Source of the DNA: Isoetes taiwanensis
Lineage: Eukaryota; Streptophyta; Lycopodiopsida; Isoetales; Isoetaceae
Direction of reading: 5' to 3'
Length of the DNA: 64,000 nt
Assembly: GCA_021234155.1 (NCBI GenBank)
Contig: JAJEKV010000215.1
Location: 744,001-808,000 of the forward strand
This document shows, piece after piece, positions 1-8,543 of the stretch. The number at the start of each line of letters is the position of its first letter. Within the stretch, counting starts at the first letter, position 1. Under the pieces are notes generated by a model. It ran no database searches. It was given only the letters and a program-made list of their open reading frames with translations, and was not told where the DNA came from. A program made the translations under genes and the position numbers.

Positions 1-508
1 GTTTGCCTCACCGAAAGTAGAGTACCTAGGGCATGTTATTTCAGCCGAAGGTATTGCCACAGATCCCACAAAGATAGAGGCAGTCAAGGACTGGCCTATC
101 TCGAATAATGTTTCAGAGCTTGGCAGGCTATTATAGGAAATTTGTCAAGGATTTTGCCAAGATTGCCGCCCCTCTGGCAGACCTTACAAAGCATGAGAAA
201 GTGAAGGATTGCGTAGAACACTGGAAGGCAAAGGTCCAGACAGGCTTTCAGAAACTTAAGGATGCTTTGACTTCAGCGCCAGTCCTCACATTACCAGACC
301 CGGAGAAAGATAAGTTAGTAGCAACAGATGCCAATAAAATTGCTATTGGAGGAGTTCTAATGCAGGAGGGGAGGGTTATTGCGTATGATTCTAAGAAAAT
401 GAATGGGAGGAACATCGATACCCCACCCACGATCAGGAACTTTTGGCAGTTGTGCGGGCTCTGCGCATATGGAGACACTACCTTCTTGGTAGGAGATTCC
501 AGCTAGAT
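1..508 (+). pseudogene. Reverse transcriptase C-terminus and first half of RNase H, frameshifted
   Basis: Bases 2-107 read in one frame as the RT segment with the [10 protein letters not shown] motif, which hits a stop at about 143. From 108 another frame continues with [19 protein letters not shown], the usual continuation, so a small deletion with frame change has removed a few residues between them. RNase H follows with the first catalytic Asp in ATDAN and the AIGGVLMQEGRVIAY stretch. At about 415-421 a further one-base loss moves the frame into the next ORF. This is a non-functional relic of the pol polyprotein. Confidence 0.9.
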
Positions 509-1753
509 ACAGATCACCAGAGTCTCCGTTATCTTTCTACCCAGCCAAATCTCAATCTCCGTCAGAGAAGATGGATGGAGTTTCTTGAGGAATATGATTT
601 TGAGATCATGTATAAGCCGGGTAAGCACAATGTGGTTGCGGATGCTTTGTCACGCCATCCCTTAGTAACCCGCACCCATTGTAATGCAATTTCCACACTC
701 ACCAGTGAGTTCAGGAAGCAAATAGAGCAAACTTTGGCCACAGACCCAAAATTCGGTGAAGTGTGGCAGAGTTTAAACAAAGAGGCACGAACAGATAAGG
801 AGCATGAGGCTTTCCGCTCTTATAAGAAAGAGGGCAATTTGCTTCATTGCAAAGACAAGTTGTGTGTACCCGAGACTTCAGGAGTCCGTAAGCTTATTCT
901 TCATCATACACACAACGACACTATAGCTGGACATGCAAGCTTCATGAAGACCTATTTTAAGATTCGCTCCAGCTATTTCTGGCCAAGCATGAAGAGAGAC
1001 ATTGCCAGATACATTAAGCAATGTCAAGTGTGTCAGCAAACTAAGGCCGAGCAGTTGAGGGTTCCAGGAGAGTTGCAACCATTGGATGTGCCCAACGCCA
1101 AGTGGGAGGTGATAACCATGGATTTTATTATGGGCCTTCTGCGTACCCCCCGTGGATATGACGCGTTAATGGTAGTGGTCGACAAGTTGTCGAAGATCGC
1201 TCATTTCTTGCCATGTCGTACCACAGACACGACCTTGGATACAACTTTGTTATTCGAGAAGGAAATCTTCAGATTGCACGGGATGCCACGAATAATAGTA
1301 TCTGAAAGAGATCCCAAGTTTGTAAGTGCATTCTGGAAGGATTTCTTTGCCACCATTCAGACAAAGCTTGCTATGAGCACAGCATATCATCCTCAGACGG
1401 ATGGACAAACAGAGCGGACCAACCGCATTATAGAAGATATGTTGCGAAGCTATGTGTGGAGTAAGCAAACTCAGTGGGCGGATTATATCTATTTAGTGGA
1501 GTTTGCTTATAAGAGCATGAAGCAGGAGTCTTCTAGAATGTATCCTTTCATGATAAATTATGGCTATCAATGCCTAACTCCAGACACATGGCATAATCTT
1601 ATTTCTAAAGTGGAAGTTTCCCAACAACTCCTTTTGGATATGCAAGCTTTGGTCGAGGAGGTTCGTGGTTATTTATTAGCCGCGCGTAGTCGTCAGAAAA
1701 GTGTGGCTGATAAGCACAGAACCCCACGAGTGTGGGGAGATGCAACCCAGTAG
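443..1753 (+). pseudogene. RNase H second half and integrase of chromovirus pol
   Basis: A 436-codon open frame begins in RNase H (LLGRRFQLDTDHQSLRYL and the VVADALSRHP end motif). It continues through the integrase HHCC zinc finger (HHTHND..AGH, then CQVC) and the catalytic core: Asp in ITMDFI, Asp in SERDPKF (usually SDRDPKF in the family) and Glu in TDGQTERTNR. The frame has no genuine start; the first Met is internal. It ends at 1753 because LTR-like DNA is inserted at about 1731, cutting the integrase core from its C-terminal GPY/F module. The product would have made the retroelement cDNA and inserted it into chromosomes. Confidence 0.93.
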
Positions 1754-2063
1754 TAGCCCTTTCGGCTATGTACCTGGCAAGCTACGGTCCGGTCCCAACA
1801 CTTTTCAACCCAATCTGTAAAGTGTGCACAGGAGGGGCGGATGGAGTGGACTACCCCAAGCCATGTTCTTTTGCCAGCCCAATCCATTGCCATGAATTCT
1901 GTCTGCAATGAACTCTGGAGACCCAAGCCGTCAGTCATCCCCTGGAGTCTGAGCCTTGGGTAGGATTCCCATATGTGCTGTGTTGATCTTTGTCTATGCA
2001 GATATGTGACGAGCCATCCTTCGAGATGGTTATGTGGTGTGATGTTGTATACTAATATGTATG
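1731..2063 (+). repeat. LTR-derived fragment inserted inside integrase
   Basis: The segment starting GAGATGCAACC and containing AGTGTGCACAGGAGGGGCGG aligns by eye with 4256-4600 of the downstream LTR and with the same part of the 6952-8543 LTR. It separates the ADKHRTPRV end of the integrase core from the GDSVWLKIKVKQ start of the GPY/F module. The second pol copy on the minus strand near 63060-63110 joins these two coding segments with no such insert, so this is a secondary insertion or ectopic conversion in this copy. Confidence 0.8.
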
Positions 2064-2064
2064 T

Positions 2065-2538
2065 TTGGGCGATTCAGTTTGGCTTAAGATTAAGGTTAAG
2101 CAAGCCAAGCTCAAAATTGGTAACTGCAAGAAATTGGCACCCAGATGGGCTGGGCCGTTCATGATTATTGAACGTATTGGAGAGCAGGCATATCGGTTGG
2201 ATTTGCCATCCCGCTTGAAGATCCACAAGGTCTTTCACGTGAGTCTTCTGAAGAGACACACTCCTGATCCAGAGGAGATGTTGGATACACCCACCCTCCT
2301 TGAAATGACGGATGAGCAACTAGAGATAGTCCCCGAAGCTCTTCTTGATCGGGCCTATAAGCAGACCAGAAGGACTCAAATGCTCCAATATTTGGTCAAG
2401 TGGAAACACGTGACGATGGAGGATGCTACGTGGGTAATGAAGATAGACCTTGAAAAGCATTATCCAGAATTCATGCGGGAATCTCAAGGCCGCACTATCA
2501 ACGATGTCATCAACCCCGATTCTGGCGGTAAGCATTGA
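2065..2538 (+). pseudogene. Integrase GPY/F module and chromodomain
   Basis: The frame reads GDSVWLKIKVKQ, then the GPF motif (PRWAGPFMIIERIGEQAYRL) and the HKVFHVSLLKRH linker common to plant chromoviruses. A C-terminal chromodomain follows with QYLVKWK and ATWV aromatic-cage positions, ending before a stop at 2538. Chromodomains of these elements are thought to guide integration toward particular chromatin. The first codon is TTG and only continues the polyprotein; no independent start exists. The module itself is open, but it is disconnected from the core by the 333-bp insertion. Confidence 0.9.
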
Positions 2539-3210
2539 AGGCTTGATTCGGCAGGGATAATGCAGTAGCCTCCAGGGGTAGATGCATCTTAGATCAAAGT
2601 AGTTACTGATGATGAGACCACCTTGGTGTTCTCTAGGACGTGGTGTATTGTCAATATGGGCATGACCACGGATTGCCTGAACAACATGTAGTTGATAGGC
2701 CGCATTCATCTCGGCGATAATAGGAACATGACCATTCCTTATGCCGCTATGAATTGCGAACCCTAGGCATGATAGGCTTCCCTGTTAGTTTAATCTTTTA
2801 TTTTAATTGAAGGGGGTGGTCCCTTCAACCACAACTTAATTATTATGTGTAAATACTGACGTATTGACATGTGCAGGCCAGTGAGCGGTAGGTGACCTGC
2901 GCATGTATAGAGGGTTGCTGATGGCCCAAGCGTCTGTATTTTCATGTCTTCTTTTATCAACTTGCTAATGGGTCTATAATGTCTGTTATTGGACTCCGAT
3001 CCTTGAATTTTCCATGTGATAATGATGTGAAATGCACATTGGTGCGTAAACAATTTTGTGATCTTTAAACCCTAATCATATTTTATCTTCAGGAATAAGA
3101 AGTTATTCTCATCTACTCATGTGTAACTTACTATATTTCATACTGATGTATTCTTAGGACACATGTTAGCTATTTCTAACTAACCCCAATGCTGAGGACA
3201 TCATTATTCC
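2539..3210 (+). other. Retroelement 3' noncoding region
   Basis: About 670 bases between the chromodomain stop and the polypurine tract hold no supported gene. The first 60 bases after the stop (AAGGCTTGATTCGGCAGG) are matched in reverse at 62525-62585, and the last part before the tract is matched at about 59776-59860, which ties the two elements together. Confidence 0.8.
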
Positions 3211-3222
3211 AAGGGGGGAGAA
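3211..3222 (+). other. Polypurine tract (plus-strand primer)
   Basis: AAGGGGGGAGAA lies immediately before the LTR start TGTGACATTCC. In LTR retroelements such a purine run primes plus-strand DNA synthesis and fixes the 5' edge of the 3' LTR. Confidence 0.88.
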
Positions 3223-4778
3223 TGTGACATTCCACGTATCTATACGGTATACATACAAATACACTGACACGTCACGTCATACATATACGCCTCATAGGGT
3301 ATAGCTAACCTAGTGGGTTAACCTAAATGGATTAACTTAGCTATGCTAAATTAATATTAACCTAATTAATGGAATAATTAGCCTAATTAAGCTAATTAGC
3401 TAATTATTAATGCCACATGGCATGATTCGATTGGCCAAGGGAAGGTTTTGCTAGTTTAGTCCTAGGTTAATCCTTGAACCAGAATCGACCAGGAGCTCTT
3501 CAACCAGGCGCTTCCCCAAAACCCTATAGCAGCTGAGATGGATCATCCTCAAGACAACGGCTCGATTCGCTTTAACGGTTAGTCTGTAGGATTAAGTGTG
3601 ATTAGTAGGATAGCGCCTCTGAGGCATCTCTGTGTGTGATGGTTCCTGTTTTACGCCTCTGAGGCATCTCTGTGTGTGATGGTTCCTGTTTTTCTCTGTG
3701 ATTTAGCAATAGGGACTAACCCTTGTTTGAAAGGTAAGATGTTCTTCTTTCTAATTCTATACTTGCTCTAAAATGATGGATTGATGGTTCTTTGCATAGT
3801 ATTACTCTGGAAATGGGGGAATTACGGGGGGTAGAGGCCTCTGAGCTCATATATCATAGTATGTTTCTAGTTAGCGCCCTATAAATCCCATTAATTGCGG
3901 CCTGTGCACAAGATCCCACCGAGCTGTGGAATCTATGGTGTTATTCAAGCACCAGATAAGGGGCCGTAGTGATGAAGTGTGGGGTGGGGTCTCGCCTGAG
4001 CATAAAGGCTACGGGGACTCCTTTAGTGAGCTAGGCCTAATAGTCGGTCACGTAGAGGGCCGGGCATGGGTCTGACACTCCCTGGGTACAGAGGTGTGAC
4101 CCGAATGGGGCATCTTGTACTTAGATGATAAAGTTAGGGGAGTAAGTCGGGTACGGAAAGAGATGCTGAGGGATCTCCTCCTCTAGCTCACCCATGGATT
4201 CACTGCGACTCTGGGAGGGGACACTTCCCCGACCTGCCTCATCGGACCAGAGAGATGCAACCTGGAGTAGGCTCACGGGCCTCCTCCTTTGAGCCTATGT
4301 TTCCGGAAGGCTACAGTGATGCCATAGCTTGATTCAGCTCATCTGCAAAGTGTGCACAGGAGGGGTGGATGGAGTGGACAACTCTAGCCACTGTTCTATG
4401 CCAGCCAACGCCATGTTATACTTCGGTCTGCTGATCTCTTGAGACCCAGCCGTCATTCTATTCTCATTGGAGTCTGAACCGGGGTAGAACCTGGGTTTTG
4501 GGGTGTTTTCCTTAGCATTAGATGTATCCTCTCTGTTATCAGTATTGGAATGGATGTGCCACCCTTCGTGGTGGTTATTTATGATGTGATTATGCTGTAT
4601 GCTAACCTTGTATTCACGCTTCTGCTATCTAGGAGATCCATTGAAGGCATGGACCGGAATGACACCTCCGTGTCCTTCCCTCGAACATCCATCATATGGA
4701 TGGCCCGAGGTAGACGGAGGGCCCTGCTCATGGTGAGATGTTGCCATGGGAGGGGAAAGTCCATGTATGTATACGGCC
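3223..4778 (+). repeat. 3' LTR, lacking its last about 33 bp
   Basis: It starts TGTGACATTCC directly after the polypurine tract and matches 6952-8510 along its whole length with scattered substitutions. The match stops at ATACGGCC (4771-4778), so it lacks the GGGGCGTCG...AGCGTCACA terminus seen in the second LTR. A 40-bp tandem duplication (CGCCTCTGAGGCATCTCTG..., from 3614 and 3654) is shared with the second LTR and so predates their divergence. Confidence 0.92.
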
Positions 4779-5101
4779 TGTGACGCTTGATGAGTATCAA
4801 CTCTTGTTCAGGCGTGAGACGACCCGCATCCGAGGGTGTATGCCATGGGCCATTGCCTGCATGGTCTGAAGACAATTTGCAAGAATAGATAAGGACCTAA
4901 GTCTTATACAAAGAACAAAAATACTAATTAAAAATTGCATATTAAAAAATGCAAGCAATCCGAGGAAATATTATATTAATAAATGGCTATTGAAAATGCC
5001 ATATCAAAATTACATAGAGATTGGAATACAAGAGTTTGATAAAAGTCTAGAAGTAAGAGCTTGGCCCTGCAACATCTTGCATTTGGGTATCAAACTCAGG
5101 T

Positions 5102-6457
5102 TCAGGTCTGTAAAAGCATAACACTAGAACTGATTGATGAAGCAGCGGCTGAAGCTATCTCTGGAGGAACATTGGTAGCTAAGGGCGCTGCAACCATTAA
5201 ACTCAGGTTCATCCAAGAGCCAATATCGTGGTCAAAAATAGCAATGGCAAGATCACGATTGACTAGGATGGCTTGCTCGAGATTAGTTGGTAGCTTCTTA
5301 TGATCGGCTGTCGTAGAAAGTGCCCTAAGTGCCCACACAGCTGCCTCAGTTTCTGGTGCAATTGCTTTGGCAAAGAAGAGTACCTGCTTGCTTGTAAAAG
5401 CCGATAAGAAGAATCGGGTAATATGGCACTTTAAACCTTCAACCCTCGGATGGGTTAAGGAAGCCAACTCAAATTCAAAGTTAGGTGGCAACTCCTCTTC
5501 TTTATCGAGATCCTTCTCTTCTTGCGCATACTGTGCTTCATCACAAAGATCTTCAGTTGTTGGATCCTCTTCCATCTTAACTACAATGTCGTTAATATTA
5601 GGAACATGCGGTGCTGTAGCACGGAAAACCGACTCGGGTATTTGCGAAGGAGCGTCTTGGATCATGAGTTGACGTAAAGACAACAATGTGTTGACGGGCT
5701 CAATATCAAGAGGATGGTAATTGAGCAATCGGTGCATCTCCGGCGGGTAAACGGGTCTGGAGTAATCCATAAAGTCATCTTGACCTTGGCAATACTCGGC
5801 TAACTCATAAAGAAGATGAGTCGTCTTTTGCCTGCCCATATTGGCAACATGCTGGTATGCCCATTGAATATCACCCAGCAAAAGATAATCCTGATCTCCA
5901 ACCTTTATGGTGGGAAGTGTACCCAACCCGATAAGTGCTTGGCCCTTACTACGAGGTAAAGGCTTCTCTGCCGCTAATTGCTTCCACCTAGCGAAGTCTG
6001 CATAGCTTATCTTCTCGTCTTCCTCAGGATCCTGGGGGACTGGAGCCTTGGTTTGCTCTAAGAGCGTATCACCACTCTCAATGTATCTATCCATGAGAAG
6101 GGCGAGAGCAAATTGGGCTTCGAAATAGATCTGGTTAGACCCCAGATCAAGAATGGGGGCATTCCTGGCACGTCGGACAATGCCTCTGAGTATGGCATCG
6201 CCATGGTGATCATCCCCAAACATCTGCCATAAGATGTCCCTGTGGAGATAAGGTCGAGGCGGCTTTCCCAAAAGTTCAACCTGCGGTAAGATATCCTCGT
6301 TGTAAACCTTGAGGAAACCACTATAATGCGGGTGTGTACGCATATTGTCGACAAGATCGACGCTACACTGCAACATGGGGTCTAAAAGAGGGTAGGGGAC
6401 CTGAGGATCCCACTGCTCTCCACCCATATACCATGCAAGGCGTCCAGTGTAGTCCAT
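5102..6457 (-). CDS. Unidentified 451-aa protein encoded antisense between LTRs
   Basis: I do not recognise this protein. The start is taken at the ATG beginning MDYTGRLAWYMGGEQWDP. A TATA-like TATATTTAAA lies about 85 bp upstream and the intervening leader is rich in CTT and TCC, like many plant 5' leaders, so the in-frame hydrophobic 35-codon extension upstream is probably not translated. The protein is soluble-looking, with no clear membrane segment. It has an acidic stretch around residues 310-335 (VVKMEEDPTTEDL, AQEEKDLDKEEELPP) and an Ala/Ser-rich end. The frame stops at 5102, but a one-base shift would give 18 more coding-like residues (PEPEFDTQMQDVAG...) to a stop at 5047, suggesting a frameshift near the C-terminus. 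It may be a captured host gene or a retroelement antisense ORF like those of some plant Ty3 families. Confidence 0.6.
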   Translation of the reverse strand: MDYTGRLAWYMGGEQWDPQVPYPLLDPMLQCSVDLVDNMRTHPHYSGFLKVYNEDILPQVELLGKPPRPYLHRDILWQMFGDDHHGDAILRGIVRRARNAPILDLGSNQIYFEAQFALALLMDRYIESGDTLLEQTKAPVPQDPEEDEKISYADFARWKQLAAEKPLPRSKGQALIGLGTLPTIKVGDQDYLLLGDIQWAYQHVANMGRQKTTHLLYELAEYCQGQDDFMDYSRPVYPPEMHRLLNYHPLDIEPVNTLLSLRQLMIQDAPSQIPESVFRATAPHVPNINDIVVKMEEDPTTEDLCDEAQYAQEEKDLDKEEELPPNFEFELASLTHPRVEGLKCHITRFFLSAFTSKQVLFFAKAIAPETEAAVWALRALSTTADHKKLPTNLEQAILVNRDLAIAIFDHDIGSWMNLSLMVAAPLATNVPPEIASAAASSISSSVMLLQT

Positions 6458-6536
6458 GACAAAGAAGGGAGGAAGAAGGAGGAGCAAAAATGAAAGAGAC
6501 ACTGAAGGGAATGAAAACCCTAAAGTGAATCTCACT

Positions 6537-6547
6537 TTTAAATATAT
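6537..6547 (-). promoter_or_regulatory. TATA-like box for the antisense ORF
   Basis: On the minus strand CCATATATTTAAAAGTG lies about 85 bp upstream of the chosen ATG (6457), followed by a pyrimidine-rich leader. Position and composition fit a plant RNA polymerase II core promoter. Activity is inferred only. Confidence 0.45.
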
Positions 6548-6735
6548 GGGCACAGAGTTCAAGGCGCCAGTTGAATATTTAAAATTATTTTTATTATTAT
6601 TATTATTAATTTTTTTTGAAATTTAGAATAATAATAACAAGAAAAAAATTGACTGTTACAATGTGAAATGAAGAGTTAAAAACTTAGTTTAGATTGATAC
6701 ACAAAAATTTATGTACATATTCCAACATTATATCA

Positions 6736-6951
6736 TCACGGCCGTTCCCCACGGATCCGGCGTGCTCATTGAAGGTCCTTCACCTGGATGGTGACACGCT
6801 TGGCATGAATGGCACAAAGGTTGGCTTCCCCAAAAAGGGCCACCAAGTAGGCCTCGGCCGCTTCTTGAAGTGCTAGGACTGCGTGTACCTGGAATTGGAG
6901 ATCCGTCTTGTATTCTTGGGCGATCTCACGAACTAGGCATTGGAAAGGAAA
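6736..6951 (-). pseudogene. Histone H3 C-terminal fragment with premature stop
   Basis: The minus strand encodes the histone H3 fold from the alpha-1/alpha-2 region onward: [20 protein letters not shown], then [26 protein letters not shown] and KDLQ. A TGA at 6768-6766 replaces the Leu of the usual KDIQLARRIRGERA end; after it the same frame gives ARRIRGERP and a stop at 6738-6736. The N-terminal tail and first helix are absent because homology begins exactly at the LTR boundary at 6951. The Cys in [10 protein letters not shown] and the Gly in LFGEAN depart from canonical H3 (usually R and E), so this is a decayed copy, not a working gene. Confidence 0.9.
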
Positions 6952-8543
6952 TGTGACGTTCCACTTATTTATATGGTATACGTATAAATACACTGACACG
7001 TCACGCCATACATATACGCCGTCATAGGGTATAGCTAACCTAGTGGGTTAACCTAAATGGATTAACTTAGCTATGCTAAATTAACATTAACCTAATTAAT
7101 GGAATAATTAGCCTAATTAAGCTAATTAGCTAATTATTAACGCCACGTGGCATGATTTGATTGGCGAAGGGAGGTTTTTGCTAGTTTAGTCTATCCTAGG
7201 TTAATCCTTGAACCAGAATCGACCAGGAGCTCTTCAACCAGGTGCTTCCCCAAAACCCTACAGCAGTTGAGATGGATCATCCTCAAGACAACGGCTCGAT
7301 TCACTTTAACGGTTCGTCCGTAGGATTAAGTGTGATTAGTAGGATAGCGCCTCTGAGGCATCTCTGTTTGTGATGGTTCATGTTTTGCGCCTCTGAGGCA
7401 TCTCTGTGTGTGATGGTTCATGTTTTTCTCTGTGATTTAGCAATAGGGACCAACCCTTGTTTGAAAGGTAAGATGTTCTTCTTTCTGATTCTATACTTGC
7501 TCTAAAATGATGGATTGATGGTTCTTTACATAGTATTACTCTGGAAATGGGGGAATTACGGGGGTAGAGACCTCTGAGCTCATATATCATAGTATGTTTC
7601 TAGTTAGCGCCCTATAAATCCCATTAGTTGCGGCCTGTGCACAAGATCCCACCGAGCTGTGGAATCTATGGCGTTATTGAAGCACCAGATAAGGGGCAGT
7701 AGTGATGAAGTGTGGGGTGGGGTCTCGCCTGAGCATAAAAGGCTACGGGGACTCCTTTAGTGAGCTAGGCCTAATAGTCAGTCACGTAGAGGGCTGGGTA
7801 TGGGTCTGACACTCCCTGGGTATAGAGGTGTGACCCGAATGGGGCATCTTGTACTTAGATGATAAAGTTAGGGGAGTAAGTCGGGTATGGAAAGAGATGC
7901 TGAGGGATCTCCTCCTCTAGCTCACCCATGGATTCACTGCGACTCTGGGAGGGGACACTTCCCCGACTTGCCTCAGTGAACCAGGGAGATGCAACCTGGA
8001 GTAGGCTCACGGGCCTCCCCCTTTGAGCCTACGTTTCCGGAAGGCTACAGTGACACCATAGCTTGATTCAGCTCATTTACAAAGTGTGCACAGGAGGGGC
8101 GGATGGAGTGGACAACCCTAGCCACTGTTCTATGCCAGCCAACGCCATGTTATACTTCGGTCTGCTGATCTCTTGAGACCCAGCCGTCAGTCTATCCTCA
8201 TTGGAGTCTGAACCGGGGTAGAACCTGGGTTTTAGGGTGTTTTCCTTAGCATTAGATGTATCCTCTCTGTTATCAGTATTGGGATTTATGTGCCACCCTT
8301 CGTGCTGGTTATTTATGATGTGATTATGCTATATGCTAACCTTGTATTCACGCTTTCGCTATCTAGGAGATCCATTGAAGGCATGGACCGGAATGACACC
8401 TCCGTGTCCTTCCCTCGAACATCCATCATATGGATGGCCCAAGGTAGACGGAGGGTCCTGCTCATGGTGAGATGTTGCCATGGGAGGGGAAAGTCCCTGT
8501 ATGTATACGGCCGGGGCGTCGTATATGTTCCGGGAGCGTCACA
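6952..8543 (+). repeat. Complete LTR of the same Ty3/gypsy family
   Basis: It begins TGTGACGTTCC and ends CGGGAGCGTCACA; the termini TGTGAC and GTCACA are perfect inverted repeats, as expected for LTR ends. It matches 3223-4778 throughout, including the 40-bp internal duplication (from 7348 and 7388), and adds the last 33 bp missing there. The five bases on each side (GGAAA and AACTA) do not match, so it is not a simple solo LTR with a target duplication. The bases to its left are histone H3 codons and no primer-binding site is evident to its right. Confidence 0.9.

Larger units (their letters stand above)
1..4778 (+). mobile_element. Ty3/gypsy chromovirus, 3' portion
   Basis: In order the sequence encodes the end of a reverse transcriptase, RNase H, an integrase with zinc finger and DDE core, a GPY/F module and a chromodomain, then a polypurine tract and an LTR beginning TGTGAC. 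RT-RH-IN-chromodomain order is diagnostic of Ty3/gypsy chromoviruses. The 5' LTR, gag and protease lie outside the window. Several frameshifts and an internal LTR-derived insertion show that this copy is dead. A relative lies on the minus strand at 58131-64000. Confidence 0.93.
4779..6951 (-). other. Foreign DNA in reverse orientation between two LTRs
   Basis: This 2.17 kb block has no retroelement features in the LTR direction: no primer-binding site after 4778 and no gag or pol. On the minus strand it holds a histone H3 C-terminal fragment (6951-6736), then a TATA-like box, a pyrimidine-rich leader and a 451-codon ORF (6457-5102). Near its end, 4875-4779 reads as coding-like DNA with TPEQELILIKRH, running straight into reversed LTR sequence. 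H3 is cut exactly at the LTR edge (6951/6952). The simplest reading is a piece of host chromosome trapped between LTRs by transduction or recombination. Bases 4876-5046 are AT-rich and empty. Confidence 0.75.

Noticed and set aside
6458-6562. Signal-peptide-like extension (LSFLLLLLPPFF) of the 451-aa ORF
   Set aside because: The stretch is the pyrimidine-rich leader between a TATA-like box and the ATG at 6457; hydrophobicity follows from CTT/TCC content.
6942-6951. GGAAAGGAAA as a polypurine tract before the second LTR
   Set aside because: On the other strand these bases encode the FPFQ of histone H3, and they lack the G-rich run seen at 3211-3222.
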